Positions 1-7,917 of a stretch of DNA of 64,000 bases are shown in pieces. The notes under the pieces were generated by a model that saw only the letters and a program-made list of their open reading frames with translations, did no database searches and was not told where the DNA came from. This stretch comes from CAZQVA01 sp964596685 (GTDB lineage Bacteria; Chlamydiota; Chlamydiia; Chlamydiales; VFKH01). The stretch lies in contig CAZQVA010000005.1 in assembly GCA_964596685.1 (NCBI GenBank), forward strand, positions 1 to 64,000, given 5' to 3'. The translations under genes and the position numbers were made by a program. Numbering within the stretch: the first letter of the stretch is position 1; every line of letters starts with the position of its first letter.

Positions 1-19
1 TAAAAGAATATGAGTCCCT

Positions 20-80
20 AGTTTTTCATCCTTCCTAACACTTTGAATTACACCCACCTGAACCTTTGGCAAAACTATCA
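20..80 (+). repeat. Remnant of a dispersed repeat end
   Basis: Positions 35-51 repeat almost exactly at 38043-38059 (CTAACACTTTGAATTAC), and the following CTTTGGCAAAACTATC resembles the GAGCCTTTTGCAAAACTATCC edge seen near 48.97, 49.33 and 55.36 kb. The order of the two blocks is the same as in the 49-kb copies. I read it as a decayed end of the same repeat family. It abuts the 3' end of the winged-helix gene. Confidence 0.5.
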
Positions 81-389
81 AATGATAATGTCTATGAGAT
101 CGCCAATTGTGCGATGTTTTTCTAATGGGTGATGCAGGGGGCGCTCTAAATTGAGTTTATAGCGATTCTTCCGCCCTACCTTCTCCCGGCTAATCACACC
201 ATCTTCTTCCAATTCAGTGATAATGCGTTGAACAGCACGTTCAGTAATTCCAATTTCACGCGCGACATGGCGCAGCACCATTTCAGGATCGCGTGCTAGT
301 AGGACTAACACATGTGTATGGTTGGTAAGATAGGTCCAACGAGCTTCAGAATGCGTCGTTTGTGGTGGTTGTTCTAATCCATTAATCAT
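78..389 (-). CDS. Winged helix-turn-helix transcriptional regulator
   Basis: A 103-residue protein with a MarR/ArsR-like winged-helix fold. Residues about 26-66 carry the helix-turn-helix pattern (HVAREIGITERAVQRIITEL), followed by a wing with ISREKVGRKNRYKL. No sensor domain or metal-binding cysteines are visible, so the ligand is unknown. It is divergent from the DabA-type gene with a short shared upstream region, so control of that gene is a reasonable inference, not shown. No clear Shine-Dalgarno lies before the ATG. The 3' end abuts a repeat remnant. Confidence 0.75.
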   Translation of the reverse strand: MINGLEQPPQTTHSEARWTYLTNHTHVLVLLARDPEMVLRHVAREIGITERAVQRIITELEEDGVISREKVGRKNRYKLNLERPLHHPLEKHRTIGDLIDIII

Positions 390-450
390 AAGAGCTATTT
401 TGCCCGACCAGTTATTGATTCTGCAAGTCTATTCTCTTGTGTAATGAAAT

Positions 451-480
451 TTGATTTACGAAAACGATATCGCGTAATAT
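451..480 (+). promoter_or_regulatory. Candidate promoter for the DabA-type gene
   Basis: TTGATT and TAATAT are separated by 18 bases, a near-consensus housekeeping sigma pattern. It would start transcription near 487, which supports ATG 513 over ATG 444 as the dabA start. Confidence 0.4.
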
Positions 481-512
481 ACTTGATCAATTCAAGTGGG
501 AGAACTCTCAAT

Positions 513-2192
513 ATGGTTGATCTTCAAAAGTGTATACAGTCGGCGATTAAGCGCCTTGTTCCCGTATGGCCTCTTAGTAACTGTACATTAATTAATCCAT
601 TAGCAGGCTGGATGGATAGGCCTTTTCTTCGAATGGTGTATCAACAACAGCTTTTGGGGCATATCGATCTACTGCCATCTTTTGAGCGCTTTAAAGAATT
701 ATCGCGCCTGAAGATTATTACTAGAGCTGATCTTGATGCTGTACGAGGGCAAGTGCCACTTGACCTGCTTTTTACGACTGAATCGATTCCTATAGAGCCG
801 CTTCGTACGCCACTTTGTTATTGCGATGAGAGGCTCTATAAGGAGCTCGTTAAAGATCCACCAAAGGTTGACGTGGTTAAAGATCCTTTAAGTGCACTGC
901 AGGCATTAATTGAGGAACTGGATCTTGACGACAAGGAAACCATCCTCCTTTTTGATCTCTATCTGAGTCAAATTTCGGGATGGTCGGGATTGCTCCCTCT
1001 TTTGCAGGAAAAGCATGACAGCAAGGATCATACGTTCTTTATTGAATGGCTTGCCACGAGACTGTATTTGGCAGTCCACTATCAAGCAGATGCGATAAGA
1101 GTGGCAGGACTTAAACGATGGCGTGTCTATTGGAAGCTGGCAGTGAAGAGATGGGAAGGGCCGATTCCTTTTGATTTGACTGTACGTTATATCTGGCAGC
1201 AAGCACTGGAGAAAGCGTATGCGCGCCAGCTTCTTGAAAAATTAGAAAAAAACAGCTCTCATAAGTGCGAAAGCAAGATGCTAGCGGCATTTTGCATGGA
1301 TCCCCGCTCGGAAAAAGTGCGACGCCACCTGGAAGAACAGGTAGAGGATTGTTGTACGTTGGGAGTAGCGGGGAATTTTGGATGTTCTGTAAATGAGGCA
1401 CATGATTCAGAAGAGATGCGCCTGCTTGCGGCGGAGCGCGCCATACAGTCTTTCAATGTAAAAAAATGGCCGCATTTATTTGTTCTTATTGGGCATAAAA
1501 ACTCTCATACTACACATGCTTTTAGCGCTAGTTATCAATGTGGTGCATGTGGAGGCCAGGGTGGTGGCAATCATGCGCGAAAAATGGCGAGCATTTTAAA
1601 TGACCCTCTTGTGAAAGAAAAATTTGGCATTGATAGGGAATGTTATTTTATTGCAGGTGTGCACGATACTTCGAATGACACGGTTGAAGTTTTTGAGTCA
1701 GAAGGTATTCCAAAAAACTGCCATGATCTTGTTCAAAGGTTAAAAAACGCGTTGGACATTCTTCCAACGACTACTTGTGATAAAGGATTGGTGGGTAATT
1801 ATGCGCTATTAGTTGCAGACAGGAGATACACGCGTACATGTAATTTAGAAGGGAAAGTTTTTCTGCATTCCTTTTCTAAAAACCTAACCAACCTTTTTGA
1901 AGGCCCTCTAAAGGTGGCTCATTGGATTAATCTACAATATTATGCGGCACATTTTGCGCCACATCATTTCGGATGTAATCGGCGCTATCCCATAAATGTT
2001 TCTGACCTTGAGTGGGACTTAGAATGCTCTGGAGTGGATTTGACCGAGGAACAAATTAAGATCGATCCTGTGCGTTTACAGATATTCATCGATACATCTG
2101 CACAGGCACTTGCCGATTTGTTAAATGGATTGCCAGAATGGAAGGAGAGAGTGCGCAATGGATGGTGTGTTTTGCATGCTCTCCAATTGTAA
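513..2192 (+). CDS. dabA: DabA-type inorganic carbon transporter subunit (DUF2309/UPF0753), compact form
   Basis: 559 residues from ATG 513. An in-frame ATG at 444 would add 23 residues, but a promoter-like TTGATT-N18-TAATAT lies inside that extension, and GGGAG precedes 513. Family marks, numbered from 513: the N-terminal PVWPLSNCTLINPL block; CMDPRSEKVRRHLE with C261 and D263; and QCGACGGQGGGNHARKM with H328 and C343. The spacing of the last pair equals the H524/C539 spacing I recall for the zinc site of Halothiobacillus DabA. DabA is a beta-carbonic-anhydrase-like subunit that works with the membrane protein DabB to accumulate bicarbonate. No DabB (NuoL-like) gene is in this window, and the protein is well below the usual ~800 residues, mostly through a shorter stretch between the two motif halves. 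It may need a distant partner or have another role. Confidence 0.85.
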   Translation: MVDLQKCIQSAIKRLVPVWPLSNCTLINPLAGWMDRPFLRMVYQQQLLGHIDLLPSFERFKELSRLKIITRADLDAVRGQVPLDLLFTTESIPIEPLRTPLCYCDERLYKELVKDPPKVDVVKDPLSALQALIEELDLDDKETILLFDLYLSQISGWSGLLPLLQEKHDSKDHTFFIEWLATRLYLAVHYQADAIRVAGLKRWRVYWKLAVKRWEGPIPFDLTVRYIWQQALEKAYARQLLEKLEKNSSHKCESKMLAAFCMDPRSEKVRRHLEEQVEDCCTLGVAGNFGCSVNEAHDSEEMRLLAAERAIQSFNVKKWPHLFVLIGHKNSHTTHAFSASYQCGACGGQGGGNHARKMASILNDPLVKEKFGIDRECYFIAGVHDTSNDTVEVFESEGIPKNCHDLVQRLKNALDILPTTTCDKGLVGNYALLVADRRYTRTCNLEGKVFLHSFSKNLTNLFEGPLKVAHWINLQYYAAHFAPHHFGCNRRYPINVSDLEWDLECSGVDLTEEQIKIDPVRLQIFIDTSAQALADLLNGLPEWKERVRNGWCVLHALQL

Positions 2193-2247
2193 TTGTTAAT
2201 TATTTCTTTAAAAATAAATTCAATATGTGTAAATTGTAAAGTTTTTA

Positions 2248-2276
2248 TTGTCGTTTATAAATAAATGATCTATAAT
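2248..2276 (+). promoter_or_regulatory. Promoter for the Inc-like gene pair
   Basis: TTGTCG, a 17-base spacer and a perfect TATAAT. It gives a start near 2283, ahead of the small ORF at 2295 and the two Inc-like genes. It sits in an AT-rich stretch directly after dabA. Confidence 0.65.
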
Positions 2277-2294
2277 TAAAGGCGTCGAGTGCTT

Positions 2295-2488
2295 ATGAAT
2301 GACGTAAGTTTGCCTTTACAATGCACTGAGGACAATGATTATAAAATGTTAACTTTTTCTCTCCTCAGCGTAAAGATTTTGTTGCCTTAATTTTAAGGTC
2401 GCTAGATAATCTGCCCCTACATCAGGTGCATTTTGCAGATGTAAAGGAAGAAACGTTAAAACTCTTTCAAATGATGGAACGTATATGA
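2295..2488 (+). pseudogene. Small gene with an apparent one-base frameshift
   Basis: An ATG 12 bases after the predicted transcription start opens about 20 codons (MNDVSLPLQCTEDNDYKMLT). The frame then fails, while the next frame continues with protein-like sequence (SPQRKDFVALILRSLDNLPL and on) and ends in a TGA overlapping the next gene's ATG (ATGA, 2485-2488). One extra T in the T5 run near 2350-2356 would join both parts into a ~64-residue protein. It could be a sequencing error, a recent pseudogene or a recoding event. No family is recognised. The ATGA overlap suggests translational coupling to the Inc-like gene. Confidence 0.4.
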
Positions 2489-3543
2489 AAGTTAAAATGA
2501 CTCTACCGAAAGCTCAAGATTACCTCGCTTTCTTGAGTGGGCATAATAAACGAAGTGGTTGGGCTGCTGTAAGCGCGCAATGCGAAAGCACAAATTCTGT
2601 TCGCGATGCATTGAGTGTGGTTGGTCGTGTTACTGGTACAGTGGGAGACAGTCTGAAGGAGATGCACCACCCCGTTGCTGAACCCTTAGGGAAATATACA
2701 GCAGCACTGGGAACAGCGAATGTTATCCTTTCAGCATTTAAAGTGGGACAAAGGTTGGGGCATGGTAATGCTCTGCAATCTACAACAGACGGATTGTATC
2801 TGACAGAAGCAGCTTTGAGTGTGGCTGTTCGTCATCCTCAACTGGCTGGGGTGAATCTTCCTTCTCATGTGGGAATGCCTATCGATTACACAGGTCGTGC
2901 CACTGGTATTGTAGCTCGTTTGCTTGAGGGTTTTACTGAGGTAAAGAGCATTCGCGAAGCGAATCGCAAGATCACTGAGTCCGCTGCGGTTTTAGGTGAA
3001 TTTGAAGTCTCTGAAGCTGAGATTCAGCAATTGGAAAAAGAACTTCAAGTAACTAGCAAAGGAAGCGTCACTTTAAGTGAAGCAGCGTCAGTTACATTGG
3101 CAAGAATTCACAAGAATTTAGGCAATTCAGCTCTATTACAGGCAAGTATTAGCAATGCTAGAGATACCGTAGTGGAGTTAAATGAAGAACATCTTCCTCC
3201 TCAAGAAGCGGATGGTAGTAGACTTGTAGCGGCTATTCGTCAGTTAGACACAAGTCGTGCTGCGCGTCGCGATAAAATTATGGCGTTGACTCAAAAAATA
3301 GGTGGAATAGCGGCAGCAGTGCTTGGAATGGCTTGCGTGGCAGCAATGATTCCTACTGGTGTTCTTGTTCCTGTTGTGATTGTTCTTGGTACCGCTGTAG
3401 CTGCACTTGGTCTCTATCGAGCTTTTGCGCAAAAGAGACGCGAGGATCTGCCTGTTGAGGATAAAATTGTATCAACTATCCCTGTTCTTCCAAAAGAACC
3501 ACCAATGGGAGCGTTGCCTGTTATAGTAGAAGAAGCTAGTTAA
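2485..3543 (+). CDS. Inc-like membrane protein, tandem paralog 1
   Basis: 352 residues. The first ~270 are soluble, Ala-rich and probably helical. Residues about 272-313 form a bilobed hydrophobic domain with a short PTG turn (MIPTGVLVPVV), followed by a basic stop (AFAQKRRED) and a ~35-residue Pro-rich tail. Such paired hydrophobic segments with a tight turn are typical of chlamydial inclusion membrane (Inc) proteins secreted by type III secretion. The next gene is a paralog with the same C-terminal design and shared blocks (HPxAxxLxKY, QLAG, VTLSE). The pair sits upstream of rplC, where C. trachomatis has Cap1 (CT529). Start at ATG 2485 or, less likely, ATG 2497. The Inc assignment is inferred from architecture and position. 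Confidence 0.65.
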   Translation: MKVKMTLPKAQDYLAFLSGHNKRSGWAAVSAQCESTNSVRDALSVVGRVTGTVGDSLKEMHHPVAEPLGKYTAALGTANVILSAFKVGQRLGHGNALQSTTDGLYLTEAALSVAVRHPQLAGVNLPSHVGMPIDYTGRATGIVARLLEGFTEVKSIREANRKITESAAVLGEFEVSEAEIQQLEKELQVTSKGSVTLSEAASVTLARIHKNLGNSALLQASISNARDTVVELNEEHLPPQEADGSRLVAAIRQLDTSRAARRDKIMALTQKIGGIAAAVLGMACVAAMIPTGVLVPVVIVLGTAVAALGLYRAFAQKRREDLPVEDKIVSTIPVLPKEPPMGALPVIVEEAS

Positions 3544-3563
3544 TTCATCAGAATAAAGGTTAT

Positions 3564-4550
3564 ATGACTCAAATTAAATTATCATTTAGCGATGCAGAAA
3601 AACTTGCAGAGGCTCTTCGTGCTAAGGAGACAGTAAATCCTCGTGTTGCCATGGGTGCCCTCATGAAAACAACGGATGCTGCCGGTGATCTACTAGAAGT
3701 TGTCGAAATTCCTATGAAACTTGTTAGTCAGCATTTGCAAGCAACTGAGCATCCTGCTGCTGACAGTTTAGCGAAATACCATGGAGCTGTTCAGACAACT
3801 TTAGGTTTCTTGAGTTTGACGCGGTGTTTTCCAGCCTTTAATGGCAGTGCAACAGAAAAAGCGTCTGCTGCATGTGGACTCGCTGCAGATGTGTCTGCGA
3901 CTGCACTTGCGCACGCTCAATTAGCTGGAAGGCCTATTGAAGGAGTTGCTGCGGAGACTTTAGGGCATGTAAAGACTGCAGGAACGATTGCTTCGCGCTT
4001 TTTGGGCGGTTGCACAAATGTTGCTAACCTCTGGAGTGCATCGCGCCGTATTAAAGAAGCGCAGGCAGTTTTGAAAGAAGCTCAAGTTTCTGAAAAAGAT
4101 CTAGCCCTTCTTCAGAAAGAAGCAGCGAATGCGACGGAAGAAGAAGGTGTGACTTTAAGTGAAGAGGCGAGCGATGTGGCTACTCGCTTGCAACAGTATA
4201 TTGCACCTGCTTTAGACACCAGTGATGAGACAAAAGTTGAAAATGGCAAGGCGATTGTTAGCGCTTTGCGCAAACTTCATAATGCGCGCACAGAATGTAA
4301 AGATAACGCTTTGTCTCTGGTCGGTAAAGTCGGTGTGATTGCATTGGCCGTTTTGGGAATTGCAGCTGTATCTGCGCTTGTACCAACAGGAGTCTTGGTT
4401 CCTCTGGTGGCCGCTTTAGGTTTAGCAGTTGCTTCATTGAGCCTCTATAGACTCTATCAACAAAAAGCACACAAGAGCTTGATCGAAGAGGATCAAAAGC
4501 TTCCCGCTTTTCCTACTCTCTCCCAAGCGCCTGAAACTGCAACTGTCTAA
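3564..4550 (+). CDS. Inc-like membrane protein, tandem paralog 2
   Basis: 328 residues, 20 bases after its paralog and preceded by AAAGG. The soluble helical part aligns by eye with the upstream protein (EHPAADSLAKYHGAV, HAQLAGRP, GVTLSEEASDVATRL). Residues about 255-296 form the same paired hydrophobic domain around ALVPTGVLVPLV, then a basic SLYRLYQQKAHKS and a short tail. The duplication is old, since identity is clear only in blocks. A strong hairpin terminator follows, so the pair is a unit separate from the ribosomal operon. Probably an inclusion or host-facing membrane protein; the precise role is unknown. Confidence 0.65.
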   Translation: MTQIKLSFSDAEKLAEALRAKETVNPRVAMGALMKTTDAAGDLLEVVEIPMKLVSQHLQATEHPAADSLAKYHGAVQTTLGFLSLTRCFPAFNGSATEKASAACGLAADVSATALAHAQLAGRPIEGVAAETLGHVKTAGTIASRFLGGCTNVANLWSASRRIKEAQAVLKEAQVSEKDLALLQKEAANATEEEGVTLSEEASDVATRLQQYIAPALDTSDETKVENGKAIVSALRKLHNARTECKDNALSLVGKVGVIALAVLGIAAVSALVPTGVLVPLVAALGLAVASLSLYRLYQQKAHKSLIEEDQKLPAFPTLSQAPETATV

Positions 4551-4570
4551 AAGATCTCGTTTATTGTTCG

Positions 4571-4621
4571 AAAAAAAGCTTCTTTGCGCAAGGTTGTTGC
4601 CACGCGCAAGAAGCTTTTTTT
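4571..4621 (+). terminator. Rho-independent terminator after the Inc-like pair
   Basis: AAAAAAAGCTTCT and GCGC on the left pair with GCGC and AGAAGCTTTTTTT on the right, with one bulged T and a loop of about 14 bases, ending in a T run. The A-run on the other side also allows use on the minus strand. Confidence 0.85.
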
Positions 4622-5041
4622 ATAAATATGTAAAAATAACGTGGCAGATAATCCAGGAAGTCGTATAATAAGCGACATCAAAGTGCGAAAAAGCCACTTA
4701 AGTGCTCCACGAGCACTTCTTCGTGTTGGATGTAAAACTTCGATTTGCCATTCAGCACAAGCATTGTGAATTCGATTCTTTTCTCCTGCACCGTTAGGAG
4801 ACATTGAGAAAAACGCGTAAGCAAGCGTTCTCGCTCTTTTATGAGCGTGCTCTCCTTTAAAAGGGGAGTAGTTGTGTGTGAATTACGCGCAACCTTTAGC
4901 ATTGTCAGCCTGCATTGTAGTAGACAAGCATCGAGCACACAAAACATAACTCCTTTTTCAGCAAAACTTTTAAAGGTTTTGTTTAGGGGGAGAATTGTTT
5001 TTTAGCTCTTGTCAAATAAAACACGATAGCGAGTGAGCATC
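4622..5041 (+). promoter_or_regulatory. Intergenic region and possible structured leader of the S10 operon
   Basis: About 420 bases without a secure gene. TATAAT at 4664-4669 has only a weak -35 (GTGGCA, 17 bases upstream). If used, it would give a ~370-base leader. A perfect 8-bp hairpin lies at 4700-4718 (AAGTGCTC / GAGCACTT), and shorter inverted repeats occur near 4825-4865. Ribosomal operons often carry autoregulatory leaders, so this is a candidate. A weak minus-strand ORF overlaps it. Confidence 0.3.
4678..4947 (-). CDS. Doubtful small ORF in the S10 upstream region
   Basis: 89 codons reading away from rplC, from ATG 4947. AAGGAG precedes the ATG but only two bases away, which is too close for normal use. 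The protein (MFCVLDACLLQCRLTMLKVA at its start) is not recognised. It may be chance reading through a structured leader. I list it because no other gene occupies the stretch. Confidence 0.2.
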   Translation of the reverse strand: MFCVLDACLLQCRLTMLKVARNSHTTTPLLKESTLIKERERLLTRFSQCLLTVQEKRIEFTMLVLNGKSKFYIQHEEVLVEHLSGFFAL

Positions 5042-5707
5042 ATGGTTCTAAAATTGATGGGTAAAAAGCGTGGCATGATCCAGCGCTTTGATGCAGCGGG
5101 GAACGTCGTCGCATGTACCGTTATTGAAGCAGAGCCCAATGTTATTGCCCAGATTAAAACTGTTGAAACAGATGGATATCAGGCATTGCAAGTGGGATTT
5201 GAGTTGGTAGTGGCAAAGGATCCTCGTCGTCAAGAGGCACGCACGTCGCGTCCTTTGCGCGGGCACTTTGCAAAAGCTCAAGTACAGCCGAGAAAACATT
5301 TGCTTGAATCTTCAGTGGATTCAACTTCTGAATATAGTCTAGGGCAGGAATTTGGCGTGGAGATCTTCGAAGGGGTAACTTTTGTTGATGTTCAAGCGGT
5401 TTCGAAGGGAAAGGGCTATCAAGGTGTGATGAAGCGTTACGGCTTTGGTGGTGGACCTGCAGCTCACGGCTCTGGATTTCATCGCCATGGTGGTTCGATC
5501 GGTATGAGATCAACACCAGGTCGTGTATTTGCTGGTACAGAAATGGCTGGACGCATGGGCGGCCTTGTCACTACCATCCAAAGCTTGCGCGTTGAGTTGA
5601 TCGATGCAGAGCGTCGTCTACTCATTGTCCGCGGTGCTGTTCCTGGACCAAATGGAAGTTTGGTTGTGGTGCATGCGGCAGTGAAGAAGCAAGGCAAGAA
5701 GAAGTAA
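5042..5707 (+). CDS. rplC: 50S ribosomal protein L3
   Basis: Nucleates assembly of the 50S subunit near the peptidyl transferase centre. Recognised by GSGFHRHGGSIGMRSTPGRV and by overall similarity to chlamydial L3. I start at ATG 5042 (MVLKLMGKKRGMIQ), 8 bases after GCGAG; a GTG at 5033 would add three residues but lacks a ribosome site. This is the first gene of the cluster. There is no rpsJ before it, as I recall for chlamydiae. Confidence 0.95.
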   Translation: MVLKLMGKKRGMIQRFDAAGNVVACTVIEAEPNVIAQIKTVETDGYQALQVGFELVVAKDPRRQEARTSRPLRGHFAKAQVQPRKHLLESSVDSTSEYSLGQEFGVEIFEGVTFVDVQAVSKGKGYQGVMKRYGFGGGPAAHGSGFHRHGGSIGMRSTPGRVFAGTEMAGRMGGLVTTIQSLRVELIDAERRLLIVRGAVPGPNGSLVVVHAAVKKQGKKK

Positions 5708-5724
5708 GCGTGAGGAGAACTGTC

Positions 5725-6414
5725 GTGACAGTCTTAAAGAAGTACGACTTAACTGGAAAAGAAATTGGTCAAGTGGCAATTGATGAGGCGCTTGCGTCTT
5801 ATGAAGCTCATGGCCAAATGATTAAAGATTACATTGTGGCTCTTCGTGCGAATGCAAGACAGTGGTCTGCGAACACAAAGACTCGCGCTGAAGTGAGCCA
5901 CTCGACACAGAAACCACATCGTCAGAAGGGGTTGGGACGCGCTCGCCAAGGTAGCTTGGCTGCTCCTCAATATAAAGGCGGTGGGCGTGTGTTTGGTCCA
6001 AAGCCAAAATTTGACCAACATGTGAAGGTGAACCGTAAAGAGAAGCGTTTGGCGATTGCCCACCTTCTTGCTGAAAAGATTCGCGCGGAACATGTACATG
6101 TTGTGAGTGATTTTGATTTGGAAGAACCAAAAACACGTGTGATTGCACAGTTTTTGGATGCACTAAGTATTCGCAAAGAGCGCATTCTCTTTTTGGGACA
6201 ATCCGCTTTTGAATCGTTTGAGTTTGAAGGGCACCACTTCTCTATTCAAGTGGCTGCAACGATGCACGAAAACATCATTAAGAGCGTGCGCAACCTGCCA
6301 AGAGCCAATTTTACTCTCGCTGCGAATGCAAACGGCTATGATTTGCTATTGGCAAGTCACCTAGTATTGACTGAGAGTGCATTGAAAGAACTTGAACAGT
6401 TGTTGTTGGCCTGA
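5725..6414 (+). CDS. rplD: 50S ribosomal protein L4
   Basis: Binds 23S rRNA domain I and extends into the exit tunnel. Conserved RQKGLGRARQGSLAAPQYKG loop and FGPKPKFDQHVKVNRKEK. The GTG at 5725 is chosen because AGGAG (5713-5717) is 7 bases upstream and the protein then begins MTVLKKYDLTG; an in-frame GTG at 5710 would add five residues without a site. In E. coli L4 represses the S10 operon; nothing here proves this for the present organism. Confidence 0.95.
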   Translation: MTVLKKYDLTGKEIGQVAIDEALASYEAHGQMIKDYIVALRANARQWSANTKTRAEVSHSTQKPHRQKGLGRARQGSLAAPQYKGGGRVFGPKPKFDQHVKVNRKEKRLAIAHLLAEKIRAEHVHVVSDFDLEEPKTRVIAQFLDALSIRKERILFLGQSAFESFEFEGHHFSIQVAATMHENIIKSVRNLPRANFTLAANANGYDLLLASHLVLTESALKELEQLLLA

Positions 6415-6428
6415 AGGAGAGATAAGGA

Positions 6429-6767
6429 ATGAAAGATCCATTTGCTATTATCAAATGCCGCCACGTCACTGAAAAGACAGCAACACTTGAAAGTTTGCAT
6501 ACAGCGACATCGAATCGCTCCTTAGAGCGCTGCAAGTCACCAAAGTATGTTTTCATTGTAGACCCTGATGCTAATAAGCATCAAATCGCTGAAGCAGTGA
6601 TGTTGATCTACAAAGATCATGGCATTAAAGTGACGGCAGTGAATACGCTGCATGTCAAACCAAAGCGTACTGGTCGCAGAAGGGGAAGACCTGGAAAGAC
6701 TGTTGCTTTTAAGAAAGCAATCGTTACTCTGGCTCCTGGAAATGAGATTGACTCTGTTTCAAGCTGA
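6429..6767 (+). CDS. rplW: 50S ribosomal protein L23
   Basis: Lies at the tunnel exit and docks trigger factor and SRP. 112 residues with the usual start (MKDPFAIIKCRHVTEKTATL), the basic extended loop KPKRTGRRRGRPGKTVAFKK, and a C-terminal strand ending AIVTLAPGNEID. AAGGAGAGATAAGGA precedes the ATG. It lies between rplD and rplB with short gaps. Confidence 0.94.
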   Translation: MKDPFAIIKCRHVTEKTATLESLHTATSNRSLERCKSPKYVFIVDPDANKHQIAEAVMLIYKDHGIKVTAVNTLHVKPKRTGRRRGRPGKTVAFKKAIVTLAPGNEIDSVSS

Positions 6768-6785
6768 TAAGGAAGAACAAGCGTT

Positions 6786-7628
6786 ATGTTAAAAAAATAT
6801 CGTCCAGTGACTCCAAGCTTGCGCAGTTTGGTTCTGCCAAAGCTCGAGCAATTGACATCAGTCAATGAAGGGTCAAAAAAGAAGTCTGCGCCATGCAAGG
6901 CGCTTACAGTGATTAAAAAGCGCACGGGTGGCCGTAATAATAATGGGCATATCACCTGTCGTCACCGCGGTGGTGGCCACAAGAAAAAATTGCGTTTGAT
7001 TGACTTCAAACGTGATAAGGATACCATCCCAGCCATTGTTGCTTCAGTTGAGTATGATCCAAACCGTTCCGGTTTTATCGCTTTACTGAACTATGTCGAT
7101 GGCGAAAAGCGCTATATTCTAGCGCCGGCTGGCATCCAAAAAGGTGATAAATTGCTATCAGGAGAAGGGTCTCCCTTTAAACCTGGTTGCTCGATGCGTA
7201 TGAAGAGCATGCCCCTTGGTTCTACCATTCATAATATTGAAATGGTTCCCGGTAGAGGTGGTAAGCTTGTACGCTCCGCAGGTCTCTCAGCTCAGCTTAT
7301 GGCTCGCAGTGGTGGATATGTCACCTTGCGTATGCCATCAGGTGAGATGCGTTTGATCAATGAAAATTGCCGCGCTACGTTCGGTGTTGTTTCCAATTCG
7401 GATCACAACCTCCGCGTAGAAGGTAAGGCAGGAAGAAAGCGCTGGATGGGAATTCGTCCTACAGTGCGTGGTACAGTGATGAACCCCGTCGACCACCCAC
7501 ACGGTGGTGGTGAAGGTAAACATAACGGATACATCCCGCAGACGCCTTGGGCAATGCAAACAAAAGGTCTGCGTACCCGTTCGAAGAGAAAGTCTAACAA
7601 GATGATCGTCAAGGATCGCAGAAAGTAA
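6786..7628 (+). CDS. rplB: 50S ribosomal protein L2
   Basis: Core 50S protein needed for subunit association and peptidyl transfer. 280 residues, full length. The diagnostic C-terminal NPVDHPHGGGEGKHNG with the conserved histidine is intact, and the RNA-binding GRNNNGHITCRHRGGGHKKK is present near the N-terminus. The GGAAGAACAAGCGTT upstream supports ATG 6786. Confidence 0.97.
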   Translation: MLKKYRPVTPSLRSLVLPKLEQLTSVNEGSKKKSAPCKALTVIKKRTGGRNNNGHITCRHRGGGHKKKLRLIDFKRDKDTIPAIVASVEYDPNRSGFIALLNYVDGEKRYILAPAGIQKGDKLLSGEGSPFKPGCSMRMKSMPLGSTIHNIEMVPGRGGKLVRSAGLSAQLMARSGGYVTLRMPSGEMRLINENCRATFGVVSNSDHNLRVEGKAGRKRWMGIRPTVRGTVMNPVDHPHGGGEGKHNGYIPQTPWAMQTKGLRTRSKRKSNKMIVKDRRK

Positions 7629-7638
7629 GAGTGTTGCT

Positions 7639-7905
7639 ATGCCAAGATCGCTGAAAAAAGGTCCTTATGTTGCTCACCATCTGTTCTCAAAAGTACAGGT
7701 GCAAAATCAAGCGGGCACAAAGAAACCTATTAAAACCTGGTCGAGAAGATCGATGATTATTCCCGATATGGTGGGCCACACTTTCGAAGTCCACAATGGG
7801 AAAAAGTTTGTTTCCGTATTCGTTTCCGAAAATATGGTCGGGCATAAGCTAGGTGAGTTTTCTCCTACCCGCACCTTTAAAGGACATCCAGTCAAGAAAG
7901 GGTAA
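7639..7905 (+). CDS. rpsS: 30S ribosomal protein S19
   Basis: Binds 16S rRNA with S13 in the head of the 30S subunit. 88 residues: MPRSLKKGPYVAHHLFSKV start, central KTWSRRSMIIPDMVGHTFEV, and the C-terminal GHKLGEFSPTRTFKGH signature. 10 bases after rplB. Confidence 0.97.
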   Translation: MPRSLKKGPYVAHHLFSKVQVQNQAGTKKPIKTWSRRSMIIPDMVGHTFEVHNGKKFVSVFVSENMVGHKLGEFSPTRTFKGHPVKKG

Positions 7906-7917
7906 GGCAAAAGAGCT

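Noticed and set aside
444..512. DabA start at ATG 444
   Set aside because: A promoter-like sequence lies within the extension and GGGAG precedes ATG 513.
4547..4804. 85-codon minus-strand ORF before rplC
   Set aside because: It runs through the terminator hairpin and has an implausible composition.
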